A stretch of 64,000 nucleotides of DNA from Virgibacillus oceani (GTDB taxonomy: Bacteria; Bacillota; Bacilli; Bacillales; Amphibacillaceae). The notes under the pieces are model-generated. The model had not been told where the DNA came from, did no database searches, and saw only the letters and a program-made list of their open reading frames with translations. Below, in pieces: positions 53,420-61,883 of this stretch. The DNA is taken from contig NZ_BMFR01000003.1 in the NCBI RefSeq assembly GCF_014638995.1, positions 248,001-312,000 of the forward strand, written 5' to 3'. Each line of letters opens with the position of its first letter. Positions within the stretch are counted from its first letter, which is position 1. A program made the position numbers and the translations under genes.

Positions 53420-53470
53420 TTGACAACATTAATTTATGAATATATACTTAGTTACATAAAGTAAGTATAT
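53420..53470 (+). promoter_or_regulatory. Sigma-A promoter with palindromic operator for the YceI gene
   Basis: TTGACA (53420-53425), 17-base spacer, TATACT (53443-53448). A palindrome with nine-bp arms ATATACTTA / TAAGTATAT (53442-53470) covers the -10 and the predicted start near 53455. This is the layout of direct repression, of the kind seen with MarR or DUF24/HxlR repressors. Confidence 0.78.
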
Positions 53471-53502
53471 TGATTAATAATTACATTTGGAGGGATTTAC
53501 GT

Positions 53503-54039
53503 ATGGGAAAATCAAAATGGAACGTTGATGCTGCACATAGTTCTTTGGAATTTGTAGTCAAGCATATGATGATGTCTAAAGCTAAAGGAGTATTTAGCGA
53601 TTTTGAAGCCGTAATCGAGGCAGATCCAGAAAATCTTGAAGGGGCAACAGTTGAATTTACGGTTGACGCAAACAGTATTGATACACGTAATGAAGCGCGT
53701 GATAACCATTTGCGTTCTGCTGATTTCTTTGATGTGGAAAATCATCCTAACTTAACGTTTAAAGCGACAACGATCACCAAAAAGTCTGATAGTAATTATG
53801 ATGTAACAGGTGATTTTACCATTCGCGATACTACAAAACCAGTTACATTTAATGTAACATTGGAAGGATTGCACAAAGACCCTATGAGCGGAAATCAGGT
53901 TGCAGGATTTAGTGGAACTGGAAAAATCAGCCGCAAGGAATTCGGTCTAACATGGAACGCTGCTCTTGAAACAGGTGGCGTACTCGTTGGTGACGAGGTT
54001 AAAATTAATATTGAAATTGAAGCACATAAAGAAGCATAA
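53503..54039 (+). CDS. YceI-family lipocalin-like protein
   Basis: 178 aa from ATG 53503 (GGAGGG upstream). YceI fold: KWNVDAAHSSLEFVVKHMM at the start, RDNHLRSADFFDVENHPNLTFKAT in the middle and FGLTWNAALETGGVLVGDEV near the end. The beta-barrel binds polyisoprenoids. No signal peptide, so cytosolic, unlike the periplasmic Gram-negative forms. The operator over its promoter suggests stress control by a repressor not encoded nearby. Confidence 0.92.
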   Translation: MGKSKWNVDAAHSSLEFVVKHMMMSKAKGVFSDFEAVIEADPENLEGATVEFTVDANSIDTRNEARDNHLRSADFFDVENHPNLTFKATTITKKSDSNYDVTGDFTIRDTTKPVTFNVTLEGLHKDPMSGNQVAGFSGTGKISRKEFGLTWNAALETGGVLVGDEVKINIEIEAHKEA

Positions 54040-54071
54040 TTTAGTGTAATCACTGAAAAATATATCTATTA

Positions 54072-54139
54072 AAAATGCCAGAGTTAGATTGGATAGAGAA
54101 CAGTACGTCTTTATCCATCTACCCTGGCATTTTAATTTA
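54072..54139. terminator. Long bidirectional terminator
   Basis: Outer stem AAAATGCCAG / CTGGCATTTT extended by TTAGAT..TGGATA pairing with TATCCATCTA; T tracts at both ends. It lies between convergent yceI and the permease. Confidence 0.85.
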
Positions 54140-54187
54140 AAATAAATCTAAAATTTAGCGCGTTAGTATTATTTCCTATTTGGCTCA

Positions 54188-56212
54188 TTATGCTCTTTTT
54201 TTCATCAGCCACAAAAAGTATGGAGCACCTATAATTGCTACCAATATCCCTGATGGAATTTCATTAGGTGCAAGCAAGGTTCTGCTTAATAAATCAGCCA
54301 GAACTAAAAGTGCTCCACCAATTAAAATCGTAACAGGCAGCAATCGTTGGTTAGATGGTCCAACCAAAAGCCTTGCTAAATGTGGTGCAATTAAGCCGAC
54401 AAAACCAATCGCACCAACTGCGGCAACACTAAATGCAGCAAGTAACGTTGCCAGAAATGCTAATTGAAACCTGGAAGCCATAACTTTTAGCCCTAGTCCT
54501 TTTGCTGTGTCATCACCCAATGATAGTGTATCTAGCACCCGCATTCGCACAAGCAATATCGGAAATAGAATCACTACCGGCCAAATTAAATAGTTTAAAA
54601 GCTCTGTCCATCCTTTTGCATACGTGGTTCCAGATAACCAGGTTAATGCAGATGTGACATTAAGATCAGCACTAACTACGAGTATCTGAATAATTGCTGA
54701 TCCAAACGCTGAAACACCAATACCTAACAATGCTAAAATGGTAGGCTGGAACTCTGCCCGAATGGCCAATACCATTACAAAAATAAAGAAAACCATAGCC
54801 CCAACCATTGCACCTGCAGGGATCCACACTGCAGACACTCCAAAAACGAGCATGGTTAATAGCGCCCCTACACCAGCACCAGAAGTTATACCAATTACGG
54901 ACGGGTCAGCTAATGGATTTCGCAATACGCCTTGAAAAATTAATCCGCTGACCGCTAAAACCATTCCACTTAACAGCGCAACTAGCGACCGAGGCAAACG
55001 TAAATCAATAATTAAATTTTTCATAAATTCATTGGAATCACCAAACAGCGCCTGAAGCATTACCATTGGTTCAAACCCATAATTTCCTGAAGCAAGACTG
55101 ACAAACATCGTTACTGCAATCAACCCAATCAGAGCTGGGACGATTATCTTCAGGGGCATTCCAGCTGAAGCCTTTCCAGCCATAACGGCTGCATTTTCTT
55201 CTCCATATGATGCTTTTTTCATGCGCAAAACCAGCCAAATAAGCCATGGTGCACCAATTAATGCTGTAATTGCACCTACTGGTAATTCTGAAAAAGATGG
55301 ATCGATAATTCTTGCCAGTATATCTGCAAATAATAACACATTGGCTCCCCAAATAAACGAAGCTGTAACAAGCGGCAAATGCTTCCGATAACCGATAAGT
55401 TTAATGATATGCGGTGCTACAAGTCCGACAAAGCCAATAGGTCCAACAACAGCGACAGTAACAGATGTTAACATTACCGCAGCTGTAATGGAGATAAATT
55501 TTACTATGTTAACATTTTGGCCCAGGGCAACAGCTACGTCATCCCCTAATGACAGTGTATCTAATCTAAATGACAGTGTGAGAAGCACTAAAAGTCCGAC
55601 AGTGATAAATGGCCAGGAAAAGATTACACCGCTCCAGTCATTCTGCACAAGTGTCCCAGATCCCCATAAAAATAAACCCGCTGTCTCATTTTCATAAAAA
55701 ATTTGCAATACACTTGTTAACGATGAAAATAAGAAAGTAACAATCATACCTGCCAATACCATTCGGACTGGTGTTGCACGATTTCCGCCAGACAGTAAAA
55801 AGACGATTAAAAATGTAATGATGCCTCCAATAAATGCTACTATTATGCCATTTCCAAAGAGTGCTGCCGGAAAAAATACCGTACTAAACACAACGGCAAA
55901 ATATGTCCCGGAATGTATGCCAAGTGTACTTGCTGAAGATAGCGGATTTTTCGTTACTGTTTGCAATATCACACCAGCAACAGCTAATGCCCCGCCAGCA
56001 AGAATTCCCATTAGCGCTCTTGGCATACGCAAGACTCGTACCGTATGATGTGCCAACGTGTCCTGGGGAGCAAAAATGGCTTCCAAAATAGTAGTAGTGG
56101 GAATCTGGACACTCCCCTGATTAATATGTATAAAGGATAAGATGCACAAAAGTGCGGCCCCCCCTCCAAAGGTAAGAACCGCAACGATTGATTTTCGGAA
56201 TGCACTGCTCAT
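54188..56212 (-). CDS. fhuB: Fused FecCD-type iron-siderophore permease (FhuB-like)
   Basis: 674 aa, two complete FecCD units in tandem (about 1-335 and 345-674), each with about ten helices. The repeated signatures are RMPRALMGILAGGALAVAGVI / RLPRSLVALLSGMVLAVSGLI, NPLSSASTLGI / NPLADPSVIGI and GLVAPHI / GLIAPHL. The fused form needs no second permease subunit. It should import ferric siderophore from the lipoprotein encoded four bp upstream. No ATPase gene is present, so a shared FhuC-type ATPase must come from elsewhere. Confidence 0.93.
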   Translation of the reverse strand: MSSAFRKSIVAVLTFGGGAALLCILSFIHINQGSVQIPTTTILEAIFAPQDTLAHHTVRVLRMPRALMGILAGGALAVAGVILQTVTKNPLSSASTLGIHSGTYFAVVFSTVFFPAALFGNGIIVAFIGGIITFLIVFLLSGGNRATPVRMVLAGMIVTFLFSSLTSVLQIFYENETAGLFLWGSGTLVQNDWSGVIFSWPFITVGLLVLLTLSFRLDTLSLGDDVAVALGQNVNIVKFISITAAVMLTSVTVAVVGPIGFVGLVAPHIIKLIGYRKHLPLVTASFIWGANVLLFADILARIIDPSFSELPVGAITALIGAPWLIWLVLRMKKASYGEENAAVMAGKASAGMPLKIIVPALIGLIAVTMFVSLASGNYGFEPMVMLQALFGDSNEFMKNLIIDLRLPRSLVALLSGMVLAVSGLIFQGVLRNPLADPSVIGITSGAGVGALLTMLVFGVSAVWIPAGAMVGAMVFFIFVMVLAIRAEFQPTILALLGIGVSAFGSAIIQILVVSADLNVTSALTWLSGTTYAKGWTELLNYLIWPVVILFPILLVRMRVLDTLSLGDDTAKGLGLKVMASRFQLAFLATLLAAFSVAAVGAIGFVGLIAPHLARLLVGPSNQRLLPVTILIGGALLVLADLLSRTLLAPNEIPSGILVAIIGAPYFLWLMKKRA

Positions 56213-56216
56213 ATCA

Positions 56217-57212
56217 TCACTCTTTTACCATTGCGTCAACAAATTGTTTTGCTAATACTTTCGCTGACAATACACCACCAAATGTCCATGTATCCCCTGG
56301 AAGCTGATGAGTATTGCCTGCTTTTACAAAACTTAAATTCTCCCAAACCGGGTTTCCTTTAAGCTCATTTTCAAAGATATTATTTTCCTCTTGAACAATA
56401 TATAGAAATTGCAAATTTTCATTTTGGAAATGTTGAAGTGCTTCAACAGTTACTTCACTAAATCCATATTTTTCAAATTTATCTGGCTGAAAAGCGTTCT
56501 TAAATCCTAATTCATTCATAATTTGCGAAACAATTGAATTATCGGTAAACAATCGAATTATCGGTGTATTTTGTGACGTATATGCTTGCGTGACAACATA
56601 TTCAGAACCTTCAAGTCCGGCTTCTGTAACACGTTGTTTCTGTTCTTTCATATAGCTGTCCAAATCTTCCAATGCAAGCTGTGCTTCCGCTTCTTTATCA
56701 ACTATTTTAGCCAGTTTTTTAAAATCGTTTATCACATTTTGATAATGATCCTTTGATTCCTTATCACTATAAGGATCAAACGTAACAGTTGGCGCAATAT
56801 CTTTCAAACTATCTAAAATTTGTTCGTGACTATTTTTAAATGCAATAATCAGATCAGGATTTAATCGTGAAATTGCTTCCAGGTTCGGTTCTTGACGTGT
56901 CCCAACATCCTCAACACTTTCCGCAAATTCTTTATCAACGTTAACCCATTTATTATAGCCATCTATATCCGCTACTCCTGCAGGCTGAATCCCCAATGCA
57001 AGTAGATTTTCCGCGTACGCCCATTCCAAAACAACGATTTTTTTCGGTGTCCCTTTAATGGTTTGTTCTCCCATTGCATCTTCAATCGTAACCTCCCGTT
57101 TTTTATCCGATGAGTTGGAATCATTCTTTGTATCCTTTGCTTCCTCGCCACTGCCGCATGCAGCCAAAAGCAGCAGACAAACAATAAGTGCAAATAAACC
57201 ATATTTCTTCAT
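56217..57212 (-). CDS. Iron-siderophore ABC substrate-binding lipoprotein
   Basis: 331 aa. Lipobox LAAC after KKYGLFALIVCLLLL, acidic linker, then a class III (FecB/BtuF-like) binding fold: KIVVLEWAYAENLLALGIQPAGVAD, EAISRLNPDLIIAFKNSHE and the C-terminal LPGDTWTFGGVLSAKVLAKQ. It captures ferric siderophore at the membrane surface; citrate- or hydroxamate-type ligand cannot be decided. First gene of the import operon, behind a Fur box. AGGAGGAG ribosome site. Confidence 0.92.
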   Translation of the reverse strand: MKKYGLFALIVCLLLLAACGSGEEAKDTKNDSNSSDKKREVTIEDAMGEQTIKGTPKKIVVLEWAYAENLLALGIQPAGVADIDGYNKWVNVDKEFAESVEDVGTRQEPNLEAISRLNPDLIIAFKNSHEQILDSLKDIAPTVTFDPYSDKESKDHYQNVINDFKKLAKIVDKEAEAQLALEDLDSYMKEQKQRVTEAGLEGSEYVVTQAYTSQNTPIIRLFTDNSIVSQIMNELGFKNAFQPDKFEKYGFSEVTVEALQHFQNENLQFLYIVQEENNIFENELKGNPVWENLSFVKAGNTHQLPGDTWTFGGVLSAKVLAKQFVDAMVKE

Positions 57213-57370
57213 GCTTAGCTCCTCCTTTTATATTTTGTTTTTGGAATCATCAATTAAATTATTAAATTTTAACGATGTTTACGTAATGCATAGGATGTCA
57301 TATGTAGTCAAGAATCGTTCAATTGTTTAAGCTGATACATACAGTGCTTTCATTACCTATCTTAAACAAA

Positions 57371-57413
57371 AAAATTCTAATTGAAAAAGATTCTCATTTT
57401 CAATTAGAATTTT
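57371..57413 (-). terminator. Terminator of the TPR gene, overlapping the iron-operon promoter
   Basis: Perfect 17-bp arms (57371-57387 and 57397-57413), nine-base loop, T7 tail on the minus strand. It lies 41 bp after the TPR gene stop and contains the Fur box and -10 of the next operon. Confidence 0.85.
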
Positions 57414-57437
57414 ATCGTAATGTCATTATACTGTCAA
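57382..57437 (-). promoter_or_regulatory. Sigma-A promoter with Fur box for the siderophore importer
   Basis: Minus strand: TTGACA (57437-57432), 17-base spacer, TAAAAT (57414-57409), start near 57402. TGAGAATCTTTTTCA (57396-57382) matches the 7-1-7 Fur consensus at 12 of 14 positions and lies just after the start, so Fe-Fur would block transcription. Confidence 0.82.
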
Positions 57438-57453
57438 CAAATATTTGGGCTAT

Positions 57454-58578
57454 TTAGTTTGCGGTGGTCATTTTTACAAATTTATTTTCATATTGACGCT
57501 TTTTCTTTGTATTATTTCCAGCATCAAAAAAGGATATAACATCTGCTAATGCATTTTCTAACAGCTCTGGATCATTAGTTTTTTCAAGCTGTTCTATTGC
57601 GTTTTCATAGTTTTTTCCAGCAAGATGTTTATCAGCCTTCTCCTTGTGTTCCAAGCAATAAGCATATTGCATGTAAATCATTCCAAGTTTCCTTCTTGAT
57701 GTAACTTTAAGTTGATTATAAATCGTTATTGCCTTTTTATAATATGGGATGGCACTATCTAATTTCGATTGGTCGAAATAGTAAAAGGCCATTTCCGTTA
57801 AGGTCTCTGCATGAATCAGCGTATTTGTTAACGTGGAATCGTTCAGCAGTTTAAGCGCTTGTTCCAAATATGGGAAAGCTTTCTCATTGTCATTATTGCT
57901 TCCATATAATTTAGCAAGACTGACATAGCTGTTTATTTTCATTTCAGGATAATCCCCTGCAAGATCAATCGCTTTTTCCAGGTATTCAACAGCCTCTGCT
58001 TTAGCATTTTTTTCAGTGTAAAGCATTCCTATTTTAAAATGCAGGTAAAGTATCATATATTTGTCGCGTTTATCATCATTCTGAAAATACGTTAAACCTT
58101 GTTTATAATACTTAATAGCTCGTACTAACTTTTCCAGTTTTTCTTCAATTTCACCTAATACCAAATATCCCCGAGCAAGCTTAATTCGATCAGATTCGTT
58201 TACCGCTTCCATCTGTTTAACTGCTGTGGACATGATTCTCCGCGCCAGCTTGTAATCGCACATAAATGCCAGTTCACCAAGCATTACTAACTCACTAGTT
58301 TTTATTGGATCTGTTTCCCCATACAATTGCTGGATTATTTCGGCCGATGCTTTATATTCTTCGATCTCAGCATGACTAATTGCTTCCATAAGCAGCAATA
58401 CTTTTATCAACTCTTTGTTATCGTTATATTTGTCTCTAAATTGGGCAGATTTGGACAGTACATTAGGATAATGGCCACGTTTAAACTCCTCCAATAACAT
58501 TGCCAAGTCATGTTTATTTGCCTCATCAGAAACCTTTTCCACCTGTTCGTTAAAATTGAAAATATCCATGTTTTCCAT
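57454..58578 (-). CDS. TPR-repeat protein
   Basis: 374 aa from ATG 58578 (GGGGGA upstream; a start at 58623 is possible but lacks a site). Nearly all helical, with about seven TPR-like pairs, clearest in KYYKQGLTYFQNDDKRDK, AVEYLEKAIDLAGDYPEMK, AFPYLEQALKLLNDS and IPYYKKAITIYNQLK. Cytosolic. It resembles Rap-type or generic Bacillus TPR proteins, but no N-terminal Rap phosphatase bundle is evident and there is no Phr peptide gene after it. Partner unknown. Confidence 0.8.
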   Translation of the reverse strand: MENMDIFNFNEQVEKVSDEANKHDLAMLLEEFKRGHYPNVLSKSAQFRDKYNDNKELIKVLLLMEAISHAEIEEYKASAEIIQQLYGETDPIKTSELVMLGELAFMCDYKLARRIMSTAVKQMEAVNESDRIKLARGYLVLGEIEEKLEKLVRAIKYYKQGLTYFQNDDKRDKYMILYLHFKIGMLYTEKNAKAEAVEYLEKAIDLAGDYPEMKINSYVSLAKLYGSNNDNEKAFPYLEQALKLLNDSTLTNTLIHAETLTEMAFYYFDQSKLDSAIPYYKKAITIYNQLKVTSRRKLGMIYMQYAYCLEHKEKADKHLAGKNYENAIEQLEKTNDPELLENALADVISFFDAGNNTKKKRQYENKFVKMTTAN

Positions 58579-58755
58579 ATTACAGTCCCCCAGTATTTTC
58601 CTATTATTGCATCGTGTATTCATTTTATATCCATTTAAAAAATAATGCTAACCTTTCTTTCATTTTAACCAATTACCATCATTTGCACTGCATTTTTTAC
58701 GAAAGTTCAAGAAATAATCATAATATCTTGCTGCATAAAAAGAAATTAAAGAATT

Positions 58756-58797
58756 TAAAACCACCTCTGCTGATTATATAGAACAGTGGTGGTCGAG
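58756..58797 (-). terminator. Probable terminator of the VanW gene
   Basis: ACCACCTCTGCTG pairs with CAGTGGTGGT (bulged), and the minus strand continues TTTTAAATT. It lies about 100 bp after the gene. Confidence 0.6.
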
Positions 58798-58893
58798 TTT
58801 ATCCTAAGGAAATTGTATAGTGTTGTGAATCAACATTAATTTATTTGGAACTAAATAAATAGATTTTAAAATCCATTCACAGTTCACATGAGA

Positions 58894-59829
58894 CTATTCC
58901 CCGCTTATATCTTCAGAAGAATAAATCTTAACATACATCCTACCATTCATTGATTTTGCACGTATCAGCACTGGCTGATGGTATTTATTTTTAAATGCAA
59001 AGTCAGGACCAAACCAGCTAACTGTTGCATCACGGCCGGGAGGAACATATGGAACTTTTCTGCTATGGGAGTATCTTTCCACAACCTCCAGTCCTGCTAA
59101 ATCTACAGCATTATACAATGTGGATGAAACCTGACATATGCCGCCACCGATATCCTCTGCTAATTCTCCTTTAACAATGACTGGTGCACGCTTGTACCCC
59201 TTTTCCTTTGTACGCTTTCCAACAACCTTGTTAAAAGAAAATGTCTCCCCTGGAAAAACCACATAATTATTAATTGCTTCTGAAGCTAAGTCTATATTAT
59301 GCGAACGCTCCTTATTACTTTGTTTAAAGTAAGTAACATAATTCCCAATTTCGTTGACCCGAATGCTTGCCAATAGCTCACTATCAACGCGAGGATAGAT
59401 TGCCTTCGTTGGAACGTTAACCTTTTGGGGTTGACCATAATAGAAATATTTGCGAAATTGCAGATTTAACTTATCCCTATCCAGTGTCCTGCCAGGCTTT
59501 TCAGATACAATTTCACCCGCATCGTCCAATCTTGCATCAATGGGCTTTTGATAGATTTTCTGTTCTAACTTATCAAGTAAAAATTGGATCTTATCCTCGT
59601 CAATGAAGGGATCACTTAAAAACGGCAGCGTATAGTAATCACGGGTCACGGTGATGATCTGTTTCCCTTCACTCATTACGGCAAAATCATGTGGAACCAT
59701 ATTCGGCGGAACAATAAAAAACATTATGGAAAGAAAAAGTGATGTCATAATGATTGATAACCTCCTGTACTTAGTATTAAACAAAGAGGTAAAATCATGT
59801 AAAAAACCAAGGTTTCCCTTGGCCGACAT
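58894..59829 (-). CDS. VanW-family protein
   Basis: 311 aa. One membrane helix (about 24-41), an extracellular part, then the VanW domain: VVFPGETFSFNKVVGKRT, ELAEDIGGGICQVSSTLYNA, RYSHSRKVPYVPPGRDATVSW and NKYHQPVLIRA. B. subtilis YoaR is similar. Despite the name, the family is widespread in spore-formers and unrelated to glycopeptide resistance by itself; it probably acts on the cell envelope. Its ATG directly follows the stop of the upstream gene (TAAATG). Confidence 0.88.
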   Translation of the reverse strand: MSAKGNLGFLHDFTSLFNTKYRRLSIIMTSLFLSIMFFIVPPNMVPHDFAVMSEGKQIITVTRDYYTLPFLSDPFIDEDKIQFLLDKLEQKIYQKPIDARLDDAGEIVSEKPGRTLDRDKLNLQFRKYFYYGQPQKVNVPTKAIYPRVDSELLASIRVNEIGNYVTYFKQSNKERSHNIDLASEAINNYVVFPGETFSFNKVVGKRTKEKGYKRAPVIVKGELAEDIGGGICQVSSTLYNAVDLAGLEVVERYSHSRKVPYVPPGRDATVSWFGPDFAFKNKYHQPVLIRAKSMNGRMYVKIYSSEDISGE

Positions 59830-60081
59830 TTAAATAATATAAACTGCAAATACGATCAGTGATAATACAATTGTTATCGTATAAATTATTAATAATAACG
59901 GAACATTCGATTTTAGAGAACTTGTTTCATATTCATGTGATCGTCTTAACTGGTCCTCTATACTATCTCCCTCTTCTTCATATTTCTTAAGCTTTCTTTC
60001 CTCCTGCTTGAATGCAACTATTGTCCCCGCTAGTGCAGCAATAAATATAATAATTAATAAAATCAGCAGCCCAGGACTCAT
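59830..60081 (-). CDS. Small two-TM protein upstream of VanW
   Basis: 83 aa from ATG 60081 (GGAGTG upstream). Helix at each end (GLLILLIIIFIAALAGTIVAF and NVPLLLIIYTITIVLSLIVF) with a charged, coiled middle (KQEERKLKKYEEEGDSIEDQLRRSHEYE) that should lie in the cytosol. No family recognised. Zero spacing to the VanW gene means translational coupling and a likely shared role in the envelope. Confidence 0.68.
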   Translation of the reverse strand: MSPGLLILLIIIFIAALAGTIVAFKQEERKLKKYEEEGDSIEDQLRRSHEYETSSLKSNVPLLLIIYTITIVLSLIVFAVYII

Positions 60082-60190
60082 GAAAATCACTCCTATCGTA
60101 CTCTTAACTATAACCTCTTACCACTATCATCGTATGAATTGAAGAAAATTGCTACCAGGAAAAACATAAATTTTTGACAATTTTATGTCC

Positions 60191-60232
60191 AAAAAAAACC
60201 ACCTATTGCCATTCATCGCAAAAGGTGGTTTT
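60191..60232 (-). terminator. Terminator of the 32-aa peptide gene
   Basis: AAAACCACCT / AGGTGGTTTT stem with inner TTGC/GCAA pairing; minus-strand T8 tail. Confidence 0.85.
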
Positions 60233-60244
60233 ATCATCTATTAT

Positions 60245-60343
60245 TTAACGAAAATCTCTGCTATCTTCCATACTGCGCGTTGCTACTGCATATCCTACAA
60301 GGGATGCCAGCAAAGCCAGGAAAAAATATAATGTGCCTTTCAT
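60245..60343 (-). CDS. 32-aa membrane peptide
   Basis: ATG at 60343 with GGAGGGG seven bases upstream and a strong terminator 13 bp after the stop. The product KGTLYFFLALLASLVGYAVA... has one membrane helix and a charged tail RSMEDSRDFR. The clear ribosome site and terminator make it a credible small gene. No family recognised. Lies between the VanW pair and ndh. Confidence 0.65.
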   Translation of the reverse strand: MKGTLYFFLALLASLVGYAVATRSMEDSRDFR

Positions 60344-60471
60344 TCTATACCCCTCCTCCGTTTACCAAACTTTTAATAAGGCAGATCACAGTGGCTCAAG
60401 TAACTTTCATGCCTGAATCACTTTTGATCATCCAGCTTTACGGTTAGCTGCCTAGCGTTTCGCTTTTGATT

Positions 60472-61677
60472 TTAAAATGGAAGCTTTCCTTTTTTCAAGA
60501 TCAATTTCGGTCCACCAAGTAAAAATAAGTAACGATTATCAATAACATTTTTCATTGCAGCTGCTGGTGTTCCATAAAGCCTTTTATCTGAAAATACTGT
60601 TCCCATCGCATCTTTTTTACCTAATGAAGCTACAGTCCCTTTATTATCAAACACAAAGCTTTCCAGTGGTTCACTGTATAGGAGTGCTTTAATGTTTGCA
60701 GCGCATGTGTCAGCTTCTTGAATTGCCAGTTGTGCAGTTGGAGGATAAGGACGACCTGCTTCTTCATCCATTACCCAAGAGCAATCTCCAAGAACGAAAA
60801 TATTTTCTTCCTCTGGTGCACGTAAGTCTGCATTTACAGAGACTTTGCCTTTTGTTAATTCAAAGCCTGATTTTCCAAGTATGGAATTACCAGTCACACC
60901 ACCAGTCCAGACAATTGTACCTGCTTTAATTTCTTCGCCTTCCCCTATGACAAAGCAGTCCTCTTTACATTCAGAGATTTTTGCATTTTCTCTGAATTCC
61001 ACGCCTCTATCTTCAAGTGATTTTTTCGCATAAGCTACTAATTCATCATCAAAACCCGGCATAATTCTAGGCGCTGCTTCTACGTCAATGATCCGCGCTT
61101 TGCTTCTGTCTATATCATATTTTTTGCATAGTTTCGGAATCTGCTCGGCGAGTTCACCTACAAACTCAATCCCGGTGAAACCGCCGCCGCCTACTAATAT
61201 AGTAAGACTGTCATCACTTGCATCTTCTTGATTATACTTAGCAAATTGATATTCAATATGATCATGGATCAGGCGGCATGAATCAATATCCTGGATTGAA
61301 AAGGCATTTTCTTCCATACCTTTAATTCCAAACGTATTTGATTCAAAACCTAAAGAAATAACAAGATAGTCATATGTAACCTCACCATTTTCTAAAACAA
61401 CGAGATTTTCATCTTTCTTAATCTCAACAACAGAATCATAAATTAAACGCACCCGTCGAGGATTAATGACATCGCTAATCATCATTCTAGCTTCATTTGG
61501 TTTTTTCGTACCAGCGGCGACCTCATGAAGCCATGTTGATTGGTAGTGGTAATTGTGTTTATTGATTAGAACAATTTCCGCTTCGTCAACACCTAGCTTT
61601 TGCGTTAATCTTTTTGTCGTCATCATTCCCGCATAGCCTGCACCTAGAACGACAATTTTTGGTTTGTTCGTATTCAC
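60472..61677 (-). CDS. ndh: Type II NADH dehydrogenase (Ndh/YjlD-like)
   Basis: 401 aa. FAD site VVLGAGYAGM, NADH site ILVGGGGFTGIEFVGELAE, the quinone-site motif RPYPPTAQLAIQEA, and a C-terminal amphipathic membrane anchor (FLLGGPKLILKKGKLPF). NKHNYHYQSTWLHEVAAGT is closer to B. subtilis Ndh (YjlD) than to YumB. It passes electrons from NADH to menaquinone without pumping protons. A cre-like box lies just upstream; no Rex palindrome was seen. Confidence 0.94.
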   Translation of the reverse strand: MNTNKPKIVVLGAGYAGMMTTKRLTQKLGVDEAEIVLINKHNYHYQSTWLHEVAAGTKKPNEARMMISDVINPRRVRLIYDSVVEIKKDENLVVLENGEVTYDYLVISLGFESNTFGIKGMEENAFSIQDIDSCRLIHDHIEYQFAKYNQEDASDDSLTILVGGGGFTGIEFVGELAEQIPKLCKKYDIDRSKARIIDVEAAPRIMPGFDDELVAYAKKSLEDRGVEFRENAKISECKEDCFVIGEGEEIKAGTIVWTGGVTGNSILGKSGFELTKGKVSVNADLRAPEEENIFVLGDCSWVMDEEAGRPYPPTAQLAIQEADTCAANIKALLYSEPLESFVFDNKGTVASLGKKDAMGTVFSDKRLYGTPAAAMKNVIDNRYLFLLGGPKLILKKGKLPF

Positions 61678-61699
61678 GTTACATCCACCTTCCTTTTTT

Positions 61700-61713
61700 T
61701 AAAAGCGTTTTCA
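61700..61713 (-). promoter_or_regulatory. CcpA cre-like site upstream of ndh
   Basis: Minus strand TGAAAACGCTTTTA matches TGWNANCGNTNWCA except one position; it lies 23-36 bp before the ndh ATG. Confidence 0.5.
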
Positions 61714-61883
61714 AACTAATTAACTAACGCTTTTGCAATTGCTTTGGTAAACTTATATTAATGTCATATACAATAATATCAAAGTTTCTATTAATAGGCT
61801 AACATTCAGAAGTTTGCCAAATAAACCTTTTGTATTTTCTCCAATATTCACTGGAAAATACTTAGCTTAAAAGAGGTGTTCCC

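Noticed and set aside
54738..55697. Several antisense ORFs over the FecCD gene
   Set aside because: Shadows of codon bias in the long permease gene, with no starts or motifs.
58894..59829. Vancomycin resistance gene
   Set aside because: VanW proteins are common in spore-formers; no vanHAX or vanRS genes are present.
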